Part shown: piece after piece, positions 37,858 to 46,905 of the stretch | How the letters are laid out: every line of letters starts with the position of its first letter | Numbering within the stretch: the stretch's first letter is position 1 | NCBI RefSeq assembly: GCF_029433445.1 | Contig: NZ_JAQTIC010000003.1 | Coordinates: forward strand, 124,001 to 188,000 | DNA: 64,000 nucleotides | Origin: Lactobacillus sp. ESL0701 | GTDB lineage: Bacteria; Bacillota; Bacilli; Lactobacillales; Lactobacillaceae | Direction of reading: 5' to 3' | Notes under the pieces: model-generated | Seen by the model: only the letters and a program-made list of their open reading frames with translations | The model's database searches: none | Told to the model about the DNA's origin: nothing | Translations under genes and position numbers: made by a program

Positions 37858-37918
37858 ACTAAAAAGGGTTACGGAACACCCGGTATGTTATAATTTAGAT
37901 GATAGGAGGCTGGCAAAA

Positions 37919-38797
37919 ATGGCTGACAAGAAAAAGCAATTATTAATTGTCACGGGGATGAGTGGGGCTGGTAAAACAGTAACAGCACATGCCTTAGAGG
38001 ATATGGGCTATTTTGTGGTCGATAATTTGCCGCCAACACTTCTGGGGAGTTTTTGGGATTTGATTGTGAGTTCCGATGATTTCACAAAAGTTGCGGTTGT
38101 GATTGATTTGCGGGTGAAAAATTTTTACCGGGACCTACTTGATGAGGTTAATTCGCTGGAAGATAACGGTACCGTGCAGACGACGATTGTCTTTTTGGAT
38201 GCATCAAACGATACCTTGGTGGCACGGTATAAGGAAACGCGCCGCCTGCCGCCACTTGCCAGCAGCGGTCGACTGCTTGACGGAATTGAGGAAGAGAGAC
38301 AGATTTTGACAGGCATCCGCAATCGGGCCAATTACATTATTGATACTTCTGAATTAACAACTAAGCAATTAAAGCAAAAGCTGCTTGAAGAATTTAGCGA
38401 TCGACAAAAGCAGCCGTTTTCAATTGAGGTGATGTCATTTGGCTTTAAGTACGGAATGCCAATTGATGCCGATATTGTGATGGATGTGCGTTTCTTGCCG
38501 AATCCATTTTATTTGCCGGAATTGCGACCGTTTACTGGTTTGGACAAGCGGGTGTTTGATTACGTGATGGAGAAGAAGGAAACACAAACCTTTTATGCGA
38601 AATTGCTTGATCTATTAAAAATTGCCTTGCCTGGTTATATCAAAGAGGGTAAGGAAAAACTGACAATTGCAATTGGCTGTACGGGTGGACAACATCGCAG
38701 TGTGGCAATTGCTCAGCAGTTAGCTCGTGATTTAGCTAAAAATGATTATCAAGTAGATATTACACATCGTGAAATCAGCCGCTACACTAGAAAATAG
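37919..38797 (+). CDS. rapZ: RNase adapter / nucleotide-binding protein RapZ (YvcJ)
   Basis: 292 aa. Walker A GMSGAGKT at residues 13-20, MGYFVVDNLPP, and the C-terminal IGCTGGQHRSV motif. In E. coli RapZ controls GlcN6P synthase through small RNAs; in Bacillus YvcJ affects competence. It starts the rapZ-yvcK-whiA run typical of Gram-positives. Confidence 0.95.
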   Translation: MADKKKQLLIVTGMSGAGKTVTAHALEDMGYFVVDNLPPTLLGSFWDLIVSSDDFTKVAVVIDLRVKNFYRDLLDEVNSLEDNGTVQTTIVFLDASNDTLVARYKETRRLPPLASSGRLLDGIEEERQILTGIRNRANYIIDTSELTTKQLKQKLLEEFSDRQKQPFSIEVMSFGFKYGMPIDADIVMDVRFLPNPFYLPELRPFTGLDKRVFDYVMEKKETQTFYAKLLDLLKIALPGYIKEGKEKLTIAIGCTGGQHRSVAIAQQLARDLAKNDYQVDITHREISRYTRK

Positions 38798-38806
38798 GTG
38801 AATTGA

Positions 38807-39844
38807 ATGGCGTATGGAGAAGGAAAGATTATTCGGGTAATTAAAAACAGACGTCCCAAGGTCGTCGTTATCGGCGGCGGAACTGGCTTGCCCGTTATTT
38901 TAAACGCGTTAAAAGACCAGAATGCGGAAATTACGGCAATTGTGACCGTTTCAGATGATGGTGGGTCATCCGGCTCAATTCGTAACTTTATTAACGTTGT
39001 GCCACCTGGTGATATTCGTAATGTATTAGTGGCCTTAAGTGATATTCCGCAAGAGGAGAAGAATATTTTTCAATATCGGTTTGATTCATCAGATTCGTTC
39101 TTTTCCGGACACGCAATTGGCAATTTGATTATTGCGGCTTTAAATGAAATGCACGGTAATATTTTTGATGCCGTGCAGTCTTTATCCAAAATGATGCACG
39201 TTGACGGGCATGTCTTTCCAGCATCTAATGAACCATTGACTTTAAATGCGGAATTTGTTGATGGGACAACGCAAGCTGGCGAAAAAGAAATTACGGATAA
39301 GGATAAGCAGATTAAGCGCATTTGGGTGACAGATACTAATTCAGATGATGAACCAGAAGCCGTGCTGCCGGTTGTAGCTGCGGTGATGCAGGCTGATGCG
39401 GTAGTACTGGGTCCCGGCAGCTTGTTTACTTCGATTTTACCTAACTTAATGATTCCAAATCTTGGTCAAGCGGTACGTGAAACCAGCGCGGAAGTAATTT
39501 ATATTTGTAATATCATGACCCAACTGGGAGAGACTGACCATTTCTCTGATAGCGAGCACGTTGCGGTAATTAATAACCATCTTGGTGGTCATTATGTTGA
39601 TACAACGTTAGTTAATGGTGCCAAAATTGATATGAGTAAGTTTAATCCGGCAGATTATGATGCTTATTTGGAACCGGTTAGAAATGATTTTGCTGGACTA
39701 AGGGCTCAGGGCAGCCGCGTGATTACTGATGATTTTATTGATCAGCGCAGTGGGTTAGTTTTTCATGATGGTAAAAAGGTGGCGCGTGAGATTATCAGTT
39801 TGGCGTATGAAGCGATGTCCCGCAGAAAGAGGACCAATAAGTAA
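38807..39844 (+). CDS. yvcK: YvcK/CofD-like gluconeogenesis factor
   Basis: 345 aa. N-terminal [14 protein letters not shown] nucleotide-binding loop and [12 protein letters not shown] are family signatures. YvcK binds UDP-sugars and is needed for normal cell shape on gluconeogenic carbon. Nine bases after rapZ; stop overlaps the whiA start by one base (TAATG). Confidence 0.94.
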   Translation: MAYGEGKIIRVIKNRRPKVVVIGGGTGLPVILNALKDQNAEITAIVTVSDDGGSSGSIRNFINVVPPGDIRNVLVALSDIPQEEKNIFQYRFDSSDSFFSGHAIGNLIIAALNEMHGNIFDAVQSLSKMMHVDGHVFPASNEPLTLNAEFVDGTTQAGEKEITDKDKQIKRIWVTDTNSDDEPEAVLPVVAAVMQADAVVLGPGSLFTSILPNLMIPNLGQAVRETSAEVIYICNIMTQLGETDHFSDSEHVAVINNHLGGHYVDTTLVNGAKIDMSKFNPADYDAYLEPVRNDFAGLRAQGSRVITDDFIDQRSGLVFHDGKKVAREIISLAYEAMSRRKRTNK

Positions 39845-40779
39845 TGGCGAGTTATGCTAGTAATGTTAAAAAGGAACTGACAGCCTTACCAATTCATCCA
39901 GAACATGCTAAGGCGGAGCTGGCGGCATTCTTGCGGATGAACGGGGTGCTGAACTTTCACGATCACCAATTTAGTTTGGATATTACAACGGAAAATCCGG
40001 CGATTGCGCGACGGATTTTTTCCTTGATTAAGACTGCTTATCGAGTTGAGCCGCTGCTCATTGTGTCGCGTAAAATGAAATTGAAGAAGAACAACCAATA
40101 CCTTGTTCGCCTGCAAAATCATGTGCGCGACATTTTGACTAATTTAGAGATTTTATCGCCAGAATCTGGCTTAATCACGCGTATTCCCAAGCGGATTATT
40201 ACCTCTAAGGAAGGGGCAATGTCTTATTTGCGCGGCGCTTTTTTGGCTAGCGGCAGTGTTAATAATCCGGAAACCAGCCGCTATCATTTGGAGATTTACT
40301 CAGCCTATGAGGATCATAACGATGATTTGTTGGAATTAATGAACCATTATTTTTTCCTAAATGCTAAAACAACTAAGCGGCGGCGTGGATTTATTGTTTA
40401 TTTAAAAGAAGCAGAAAAAATCGGCGATTTTCTTCATATTGTTGGCGCTTTGAACGCGATGCTCGCTTTTGAAGATTTACGGATTATGCGGGACATGCGT
40501 AATTCAGTTAATCGGTTGGTCAATTGTGATACGGCCAATTTGAAAAAAACAGCAACGGCAGCGGCTAAACAGGTTGATGATATCGAATTAATTAAACAAA
40601 AAAAGGGTTTGGATTCTTTACCGGAAAAGTTGCGGGACCTAGCGCAACTGCGCTTAACTAATCCGGAGCTATCGCTAAAAGAATTGGCAGAGCAAGTACC
40701 CGATGGTCCGATTTCTAAGTCTGGTGTTAATCATCGACTTAAAAAATTACATGAGTTAGCAGAAAAATTAAGACAATAA
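39844..40779 (+). CDS. whiA: DNA-binding protein WhiA
   Basis: 311 aa. N-terminal LAGLIDADG-like homing-endonuclease fold without nuclease activity (ELAAFLRMNGVLNF, YLRGAFLASGSVNNPE) and a C-terminal helix-turn-helix (LSLKELAEQVPDGPISKSGVNHRLKKL). Linked to cell division and chromosome segregation in Firmicutes. Last gene of its operon. Confidence 0.95.
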   Translation: MASYASNVKKELTALPIHPEHAKAELAAFLRMNGVLNFHDHQFSLDITTENPAIARRIFSLIKTAYRVEPLLIVSRKMKLKKNNQYLVRLQNHVRDILTNLEILSPESGLITRIPKRIITSKEGAMSYLRGAFLASGSVNNPETSRYHLEIYSAYEDHNDDLLELMNHYFFLNAKTTKRRRGFIVYLKEAEKIGDFLHIVGALNAMLAFEDLRIMRDMRNSVNRLVNCDTANLKKTATAAAKQVDDIELIKQKKGLDSLPEKLRDLAQLRLTNPELSLKELAEQVPDGPISKSGVNHRLKKLHELAEKLRQ

Positions 40780-40810
40780 AAAAGAGCTCATTTTAAATGA
40801 ACTCTTTTTT
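40778..40810. terminator. Bidirectional terminator, whiA/clpP
   Basis: Stem AAAAAAGAG-C-TCAT / ATGA-A-CTCTTTTTT with T runs on both strands, between convergent genes. Confidence 0.88.
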
Positions 40811-40822
40811 GGTAGTAACTAA

Positions 40823-41407
40823 CTACTTCTTCTTGTTGACCATAATTTCGTCAATCAAGCCGTAATCCTTGGCTTCTTGCGCGGTCATGTAGTTGTCGCG
40901 TTCGGTATCCTTGAGGATCTTGTCTAATGGTTGACCAGTGGTCTCATGAATAATGTTGTTAATCTTTTCGCGGCTCTTCAAAATTTCAGTAGCAGCGATT
41001 TGAATATCAGTTTGCTGACCTTGAGCACCACCTAAAGGTTGGTGAATTAAGACTGTTGAGTTTGGCAATGCAAAACGTTTACCCTTAGCGCCACTAGTAA
41101 GCAAGATTGAAGCCATTGATGCGGCCATTCCAATAGCGATTGTGGAAACATCGGACTTGATAAAGTTCATTGTGTCCATAATTGCCAAGCCAGAAGTGAT
41201 TACACCACCAGGTGAGTTGATGTAAAGCGAAATATCTTTGGTGTTGTCTTGAGCATCAAGGAAGAGTAGTTGCGCAATAATAGTGTTTGCCATATCGTCG
41301 TTAATTTCACCGCTTAACATGATGATTCGGTCTTTTAATAAACGAGAATAAATATCGTATGCACGTTCACCACGAGCAGTTTGTTCAATAACTGTAGGTA
41401 CAAGCAT
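40823..41407 (-). CDS. clpP: ATP-dependent Clp protease proteolytic subunit
   Basis: 194 aa. Catalytic triad Ser97 (GMAASMAS), His122 (LIHQPLGG) and Asp171. It assembles as a tetradecamer with ClpX/ClpC/ClpE to degrade misfolded and regulatory proteins. GGAGGC site before ATG 41407. The CIRCE element upstream points to HrcA control. Confidence 0.97.
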   Translation of the reverse strand: MLVPTVIEQTARGERAYDIYSRLLKDRIIMLSGEINDDMANTIIAQLLFLDAQDNTKDISLYINSPGGVITSGLAIMDTMNFIKSDVSTIAIGMAASMASILLTSGAKGKRFALPNSTVLIHQPLGGAQGQQTDIQIAATEILKSREKINNIIHETTGQPLDKILKDTERDNYMTAQEAKDYGLIDEIMVNKKK

Positions 41408-41438
41408 GTTTCTGCCTCCTAAATTTAAGTTCTAATTA

Positions 41439-41465
41439 TTAGCACTCTAATAAGTACAGTGCTAA
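41439..41465 (-). promoter_or_regulatory. CIRCE operator (HrcA) upstream of clpP
   Basis: TTAGCACTC, 9 bases, CAGTGCTAA: 17 of 18 arm positions match the CIRCE consensus TTAGCACTC-N9-GAGTGCTAA. It is 32 bases upstream of the clpP start codon. I see no clear CtsR box beside it. Confidence 0.85.
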
Positions 41466-41578
41466 TTAAATCACTTACATGAGAGGCTGTCAATGAAAGT
41501 GTATCAATTTTGTATTTTTTGTAATGCCCATCTTATATTACAATATAAGGAGTATATTAAATTTTGGAGGAAAGATTT

Positions 41579-43312
41579 TTGAAGCATTTTACTAAAATAG
41601 CAACAATTATGACGACATTAATGATGGGCGTTTCAGTCGTAACCAGCTCATCTGCGGCAGTAGTTGCGGCCGCTACAACTGACTCTGATGCACCTGCTTC
41701 AGATACTACCAATTCGGCGACTAAGCCTGACGATACGCAAAATACAAATACCGCTACAACTGATGATAATCAGACAGATAATCCTGCTAAGCCTGATGCT
41801 GCACAGGACATGGCTAATGCTGATAAGGACAAAAAGCCGAAGGCTAAACCAAAGCAAAAGGTAATTGGTTATTCAATGATGACCAAGGTTGCCGGCAATA
41901 AGAACTACAAGGTTTGGAAAACAGTAACTGATGGTAAGGTTCATACTAAGGTTGCCGATGGTAAAATTTACCAATATAACCACATTCAGTCAGATCAATT
42001 GATTGAAACTAAAAATGCTCGCTATTGGCGAATTTATGTTGATGGTCGTGAAGTTGGTTATGTTAACGAAAATTATTTTGCTAAGAATCAAATTTCAGTA
42101 CCTAAGACAATTTCTTTAGTCCGTAATGATAATTATGATTTCTTCTCATCAGATGCAATTTCTTATGTAACTAACAACATGGGGACAGTAATTGACAACG
42201 ATAGTGTCAAAATTTCTAAACCGGATATTTCTTGTAGTAAGGCCAAGACTTATAATGTTAAGTATAGTTATGGTTCAGCTAAAGCCACAGTTAAGGTAAC
42301 GGTGAGAAAAAGTACCAGTGAGGGGGTTGTTGATCCAACTGACTTTGCTGCTGTAACTGGCGAACCTGGTACTAATGATTATCAGACTTGGAAAAAGCAT
42401 TACGGCTCATCAGTTAATTATATTAGTCCAACTGAGTACACACCGGAAACTGAATCTCACACTTTAACTAGTGGTGATTTGACGTTGAAGACTAAGTTTT
42501 ATCAGCCAGTGCTTTTGAGTGTTAAAGATCCGTCAGACAATAATATTAATCGTGTCGGTCATATCCCAGAAGGGATGACAGTTTCTGACGGGTGGGCTTA
42601 TACAAGTTTGTTGAGCCACACTAATTTAATGTCTGGTCACATTGTTGGTTATGATTTGAATAAGTTAAAGGATCCATATAACGCGCAACATTTGCTTGAT
42701 ATGTCGCAAACTGATTTTAATAATTATGTGAAGCATATTAAGGTTAGTCAATATATCCCGATTGGTCATGGTCAAGCAATGGGTGCAAGTGAAAAATATA
42801 TTTATGTAATTAATAATGATCATACACAAAAGAAGAGTACTGACTCAGTTGAATTGATGCAGATTCGTAAGAGTGACATGCAAATTAACAAGATTTGGAC
42901 TTTTAAGACTTGGATTGGTGATGATACCCAAACACGTTATTTCCAAAATGGTGTTGTAATGTCAGATTATGATATGTACACGGTTTATCACGATACTAAG
43001 AATAATTGTTATGAATATTGGGAATTACAGCGTAAGGGCGATAACTGGTACCCAACGCTTGTAGGTAAGACTAACGGCAATTTTGTCAATAATGGTGCCC
43101 CTGTTCAGGGCTTTGCCTATGATCCTACTAATCAGAAGTTTTACCTAGGCTTTAACGATTTGATTTTTAAGATGAATCGCAATGGTGCAATTAAAGAGGC
43201 TTACAAGTTTGACACTGGTCGCGAGATTGAGGGGATGTCAGTCAGCGATAATCAATTATACGTTAACTTGGCCCAACGTGCAGAATTGTTGGTCAGTCTG
43301 AAGATTAATTAA
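41579..43312 (+). CDS. Secreted GW-like/propeller protein, paralogue A
   Basis: 577 aa. TTG start at 41579, 8 bases after GGAGG; the in-frame TTG at 41564 overlaps that site. Signal peptide to about residue 30, then an Asp/Thr/Ala/Lys-rich linker (30-105), an SH3/GW-like module (MTKVAGNKNYKVWKTV ... YWRIYVDGREVGYVNENYFAKN), a beta-sandwich domain and a C-terminal ~330-residue region with propeller-like repeats (HGQAMGASEKYIYVI, QIRKSDMQINKIW, APVQGFAYD). It aligns along most of its length with the protein at 45373-46899. No LPXTG. Probably wall-associated; substrate unknown. Confidence 0.75.
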   Translation: MKHFTKIATIMTTLMMGVSVVTSSSAAVVAAATTDSDAPASDTTNSATKPDDTQNTNTATTDDNQTDNPAKPDAAQDMANADKDKKPKAKPKQKVIGYSMMTKVAGNKNYKVWKTVTDGKVHTKVADGKIYQYNHIQSDQLIETKNARYWRIYVDGREVGYVNENYFAKNQISVPKTISLVRNDNYDFFSSDAISYVTNNMGTVIDNDSVKISKPDISCSKAKTYNVKYSYGSAKATVKVTVRKSTSEGVVDPTDFAAVTGEPGTNDYQTWKKHYGSSVNYISPTEYTPETESHTLTSGDLTLKTKFYQPVLLSVKDPSDNNINRVGHIPEGMTVSDGWAYTSLLSHTNLMSGHIVGYDLNKLKDPYNAQHLLDMSQTDFNNYVKHIKVSQYIPIGHGQAMGASEKYIYVINNDHTQKKSTDSVELMQIRKSDMQINKIWTFKTWIGDDTQTRYFQNGVVMSDYDMYTVYHDTKNNCYEYWELQRKGDNWYPTLVGKTNGNFVNNGAPVQGFAYDPTNQKFYLGFNDLIFKMNRNGAIKEAYKFDTGREIEGMSVSDNQLYVNLAQRAELLVSLKIN

Positions 43313-43315
43313 AAG

Positions 43316-43347
43316 AAAAAATAAGAGCTAACAGCTCTTATTTTTTT
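43316..43347 (+). terminator. Rho-independent terminator of paralogue A
   Basis: Perfect stem AATAAGAGCT / AGCTCTTATT, short loop, seven T. Confidence 0.92.
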
Positions 43348-43356
43348 GTTTTTACA

Positions 43357-43365
43357 TGTTATAGT
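43357..43365 (+). promoter_or_regulatory. Extended -10 promoter of the putative antitoxin RNA
   Basis: TGTTATAGT: TG motif one base before TATAGT (43360-43365). The -35 is weak. Predicted start near 43372, the first base of the hairpin. Confidence 0.5.
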
Positions 43366-43372
43366 ATTAAAA

Positions 43373-43401
43373 AAGAAGTCCTGTTGGTATCAGGACTTCT
43401 T
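43373..43401 (-). terminator. Terminator of the minus-strand small ORF
   Basis: The same 11-bp stem read on the minus strand, followed there by TTTT. It would end the small-ORF mRNA about 75-105 bases past its stop. Confidence 0.65.
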
Positions 43402-43445
43402 ACATGAGTTTCCGCATAAAAGCGGTGACTTAACTATTAGTTAAT

Positions 43446-43486
43446 AATAACCGTTAGTGTGTCAAGACTAGAGCGGTTATTTTTTC
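43446..43486 (+). terminator. Terminator of the plus-strand RNA
   Basis: AATAACCG / CGGTTATT with a 20-nt loop, then TTTTT. Confidence 0.65.
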
Positions 43487-43692
43487 GCTTTAAAATTCTT
43501 TAAAGCAGCTCTTAGTTCATTAAATGCGCTAACTAATTTGGTGGCATTATCAGTTAATTTAATTAAACTACTGATAATTTCTGCCAGTATCCAAATAGTT
43601 GCGGCAAATGATAAATCAAAAGCAATAACAATATCCAAGGCGGCTACCTGATTAATCAACCTTTTTAATTTAGTATTCAATTTTTGCGGCAA
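43477..43692 (-). CDS. Small hydrophobic protein, candidate type I toxin
   Basis: Up to 71 aa from TTG 43692; a 53-aa form from TTG 43638 (MDIVIAFDL...) has an AGG 8 bases upstream and is the likelier start, though neither site is strong. One hydrophobic helix (IVIAFDLSFAATIWILAEII) is followed by a basic end (LKNFKAKK), the usual shape of membrane-acting type I toxins. It follows the permease terminator on the same strand and converges on the putative RNA at 43372-43486. I recognise no named family; it could also be a gene remnant. Confidence 0.45.
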   Translation of the reverse strand: MPQKLNTKLKRLINQVAALDIVIAFDLSFAATIWILAEIISSLIKLTDNATKLVSAFNELRAALKNFKAKK

Positions 43693-43693
43693 T

Positions 43694-43720
43694 AAAAAAC
43701 CGCCCCTAAAGGGCGGTTAA
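43694..43720 (-). terminator. Terminator of the APC permease gene (or 5' hairpin of the small ORF mRNA)
   Basis: On the minus strand AACCGCCC / GGGCGGTT followed by TTTTTT. It lies 10 bases after the permease stop and just ahead of the small ORF. Confidence 0.85.
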
Positions 43721-43729
43721 ATAATATAA

Positions 43730-45169
43730 TTAATTCATTTTAGCTTCTTGATGATGCTTGATAGCCGGTAAGATTAAACCAAGAAGGAATAAAATAATTG
43801 GCGTTGCAACATTCAGTGCTAATGTAAACGGATCAGGAGAATACATTCCCATGATACAACAAGCAGCAGTAACGGCAAAGCACCAGATACCAGCCGTAAA
43901 TGCCAGACCTTGATGAGTTGTCATTTGGTAAGTGTTGTCGGTAACGAATTTCTTACATTGCTTACGTAATGCAATGTAAGCTGCGAAAACCCAGAAGTAA
44001 CGGATTGGCATAACAATTGAGTTTAATTTAACCAGTTGAGCCATAACTGCTTGAGCGTTTGGCATAACAGCTTGAAGAAGAATTAAACCACCAGATAAGG
44101 CGACAATTAACCAGATACCATTGATGTATGCACCGTGCTTATTTAACTTAAGCAGTTTCTTAGGGATGAAGTCTTTAGCTTCCTTGCTACCTAAGAGCAT
44201 TCTTAGTGGCGCATCAATACTGATAACTAAAGTTGAGAACTGACCGATAACATTACACCAAGAATAGATATACATAAACAAACCACCAACGTGGTAGTAT
44301 TGACCTAATTTATTGAAGGCCATGTAAGGACCGTTTGAAATATATTCATTTAGATTGCTGCTGACAACTTTAGGATCAAACATCATTGCCATCGCAACGG
44401 TACCTAAAATCGCTGAAATCATAACCATAACTGCTAGACCAATCATTGCTTTCGGGAAGTTCTTGGTTGGGTCCTTTAACTTGTTAACATATGGTGAAAT
44501 CTTTTCAGCACCGCCGACAGCAAAGACTAGGATTGACAATGAAGTGAAATACTTCATATTAAAAGTCGGCATAAAGTTCTTCCAGTTCCAACTAATATTG
44601 AAGTAGCTGGCATGTGGGTTAATCAAAGGTGCCGCAAACATCATGATGATGAATAAAATTGACATCACAAACATTGAAGTACCAGCGATTGTTGATAAGG
44701 TCTTGATAACCTGAACACCGCGGCTGGCAACCCAGCAGAAGAATAGGAAAACTACAAGAGTGGCAAGTTGTGTCCAAGCAGTTGGCAAGCCGTCGTACCA
44801 ATTGGTATTACCAAAGATGCCCCAAGCCATTCCTCTTAGTCCACCCGTTCCTTTACTGGAAATATAAACGATATGAACAGCCCAGAAGGTCCAACCAGCG
44901 TAATAAGCCCATTTTGGTCCCATTGTTGCGTTGACCCAGGAGGCAACACCACCTTCGGAATCTTTGAAGACAGAACCAAGTTCACCAACCATTAAGGCGT
45001 AAGGGATAAAGAATAGCAGGAAGATCATAATCCAGCTAAAGATAACGTGGGTCCCATCGAAATAAACAAATCCGTTAACAACATTACCAAAACTCCAAAC
45101 GATAGAGAAGGCCATTGTTGCCAAGGTTGTCCACAACATTTTCTTAGAATTGTCGTGTGTTTCAATCAT
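43730..45169 (-). CDS. APC-superfamily amino acid permease (YjeM/glutamate-GABA antiporter group)
   Basis: 479 aa from ATG 45169 (MIETHDNSKK) with AAGGAG upstream; the in-frame start at 45214 lacks a ribosome site. Twelve membrane spans and the GGA-group features FFIPYALMVGELGSVFKDSEGGVASWV and AVGGAEKISPYVNKLKDPTKNFPKAM. It probably exchanges or imports an amino acid; which one is not visible. Flanked by the two secreted paralogues and convergent with A. Confidence 0.88.
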   Translation of the reverse strand: MIETHDNSKKMLWTTLATMAFSIVWSFGNVVNGFVYFDGTHVIFSWIMIFLLFFIPYALMVGELGSVFKDSEGGVASWVNATMGPKWAYYAGWTFWAVHIVYISSKGTGGLRGMAWGIFGNTNWYDGLPTAWTQLATLVVFLFFCWVASRGVQVIKTLSTIAGTSMFVMSILFIIMMFAAPLINPHASYFNISWNWKNFMPTFNMKYFTSLSILVFAVGGAEKISPYVNKLKDPTKNFPKAMIGLAVMVMISAILGTVAMAMMFDPKVVSSNLNEYISNGPYMAFNKLGQYYHVGGLFMYIYSWCNVIGQFSTLVISIDAPLRMLLGSKEAKDFIPKKLLKLNKHGAYINGIWLIVALSGGLILLQAVMPNAQAVMAQLVKLNSIVMPIRYFWVFAAYIALRKQCKKFVTDNTYQMTTHQGLAFTAGIWCFAVTAACCIMGMYSPDPFTLALNVATPIILFLLGLILPAIKHHQEAKMN

Positions 45170-45225
45170 GAAATAATATTCTCCTTTCAGATAATAATAA
45201 TTAATATTGTACACTAGGATGACTT

Positions 45226-45273
45226 AAAAATCTCTTGTTTTTCGCAAGTTGTTAGTCATATAGAGATTTTTTG
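45226..45273. other. Hairpin between permease and paralogue B
   Basis: AAAAATCTCT / AGAGATTTTT with a 26-nt loop and T run on the plus strand. No gene upstream on the plus strand needs a terminator here. It lies in the divergent spacer, which otherwise holds only AT-rich promoter-like sequence. Confidence 0.4.
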
Positions 45274-45372
45274 GTGAGAAAATTATGAATTATATAACAC
45301 TGGTAATTATTGAATGCAACTTATAATTGTGCAAAACTGTAATTATGCTGTTAATTAGAGAGTAGGAAAATT

Positions 45373-46899
45373 ATGAAGAAAATACAGATTGGGAAGCGTC
45401 TACTAGTTGGTGCAATAGCTGCAACTAGCTTATTTGCGTGTAGTAATTATCATGTGGCTAATGCCAAGAGTTACAGTAAGGCTATAACAAAAGTAGCTGG
45501 CACTGGCAATTACGCAATTTATCATCATGTTTCATCTAAAGGACCAACTGGTGCATTTACGTCAACTAAGTATTTTAAGCATGCTAATTTGCAGGCAAAG
45601 CGGTCATTGACAACTAAAAAGGGTAAGTTTTGGCAAATTATTGTTGATGGTCGAATTGTCGGTTGGGTTAACCAGAACTTTTTTGCCAAGAATAAAATTG
45701 AGGTAGCCAAAAGAGTTAGTCTAGTTGAAAACAGCAATTACGAGTTCCCAACAAGGGATGCCATTAGCGTGGCTGCAAATAGTCAAGGAACAGCAATCAA
45801 TCCCAGTGATATTAAAGCCTCACCGGCTAAAATCGATACAAGTAAACCGGGAACAACCACGGTTAATTTTCAGTATGGCAGTGCTAAGGCGAGCATTGAA
45901 GTAACTGTGCGTGGCAATCAAGGTGAGGGCATTACCCGAGCTGATCAAACACCAAAGAATGGTCCGACACCCGTTTCTACATGGAAGGGTAGTTCTAAAT
46001 CATCATCACGCAATTGGAATGCCAAACATCATTATGGCTTTGAAACTAAAACTAATACTTTTAAAGCTGGTGATTTAACACTGAAAACCAAACTTTATCA
46101 GCCACGCTTTGTTAGTTTGGACTACAATCAAGCCGCTGATAAGATGGGCCAAGTTGGTGTAATTCCAGAAGGAATTACGGTAAACGGCAATAATTTTACA
46201 GTTGCGGTTTTCAATAATAGTAGTGATGACAAGGGGCACCTAGTTTCTTATGACTTAGCCCATATTAATAAGTATCGTGCTCAAAATTTATCGGGCTTAA
46301 GTTGGTCAACATTTAAAAATTATGCTGCTCATATTAAGGTGAGTCCTTACATTAAGTTGGGTCATGGCCAGTCACTTGGATCTTCTAGTAAGTATCTTTA
46401 TGTTATGGCTAATAACAATAAGCTTCATAATTCCAGTGCTTCTGAAGAAATCTTACAAATCCGTAAGTCTGATATGCAAATTAATCAGATTTGGTCATTT
46501 AAGATTGCAAATGGTAATTCGCCGCGCTACATCCACAATGCAACCTTTAGTGGTGATAACACGATGTATTGCTTATTCCATAATGGCAGCAACGGACGCT
46601 ACGAATATTGGAAAGTTACTAGAGATGGTGATACCTGGACGCCAGTTGAAGTTGGTTCTACCCAAAGCAACTTTATTGGGAATGGCTCGCCAGTTCAGGG
46701 CTTTACCTACGATGCAAGTCACAACCAATTTTATATTGGCTTTAATGACTATTTGTTCCGTGTTAGTCAAGATGGTACTTATAAAGGAAGAAATAAATTA
46801 CACGTTAAACGAGAAATTGAAGGTTTAGCAGTTTCTGGCAGTAAACTTTACGTTGAATTTGCTCAACGTGGTGAATTAACGGTAGGAAAAATAAAATAG
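45373..46899 (+). CDS. Secreted GW-like/propeller protein, paralogue B
   Basis: 508 aa. Signal peptide with two readings: a lipobox-like LFAC at residues 20-23, or signal peptidase I cleavage after VANA at residue 31. It lacks the long linker of paralogue A but shares the GW-like module (ITKVAGTGNYAIYHHV, FWQIIVDGRIVGWVNQNFFAKN), the middle domain and the C-terminal repeats (HGQSLGSSSKYLYVM, QIRKSDMQINQIW, SPVQGFTYD). Tandem-type duplication with the permease gene between the copies. Function unknown; probable cell-surface binding protein. Confidence 0.75.
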   Translation: MKKIQIGKRLLVGAIAATSLFACSNYHVANAKSYSKAITKVAGTGNYAIYHHVSSKGPTGAFTSTKYFKHANLQAKRSLTTKKGKFWQIIVDGRIVGWVNQNFFAKNKIEVAKRVSLVENSNYEFPTRDAISVAANSQGTAINPSDIKASPAKIDTSKPGTTTVNFQYGSAKASIEVTVRGNQGEGITRADQTPKNGPTPVSTWKGSSKSSSRNWNAKHHYGFETKTNTFKAGDLTLKTKLYQPRFVSLDYNQAADKMGQVGVIPEGITVNGNNFTVAVFNNSSDDKGHLVSYDLAHINKYRAQNLSGLSWSTFKNYAAHIKVSPYIKLGHGQSLGSSSKYLYVMANNNKLHNSSASEEILQIRKSDMQINQIWSFKIANGNSPRYIHNATFSGDNTMYCLFHNGSNGRYEYWKVTRDGDTWTPVEVGSTQSNFIGNGSPVQGFTYDASHNQFYIGFNDYLFRVSQDGTYKGRNKLHVKREIEGLAVSGSKLYVEFAQRGELTVGKIK

Positions 46900-46905
46900 A
46901 AAAAT

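Larger units (their letters stand above)
43372..43486 (+). ncRNA. Putative ~115-nt antisense RNA (type I antitoxin-like)
   Basis: Predicted from an extended -10 promoter and a strong terminator. The RNA would begin with a perfect 11-bp stem (AAGAAGTCCTG 43373-43383 / CAGGACTTCTT 43391-43401), contain a small CCGC..GCGG hairpin (43412-43424) and end with AATAACCG 43446-43453 / CGGTTATT 43474-43481 plus T run. The first stem is, on the minus strand, a good terminator for the convergent small ORF, so the two transcripts would overlap along the whole RNA. Only a 9-codon ORF is present, so it is probably non-coding. Confidence 0.55.

Noticed and set aside
43404-43433. 9-codon ORF inside the putative antitoxin RNA
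   Set aside because: No ribosome site and no hydrophobic segment; not credible as a toxin peptide.
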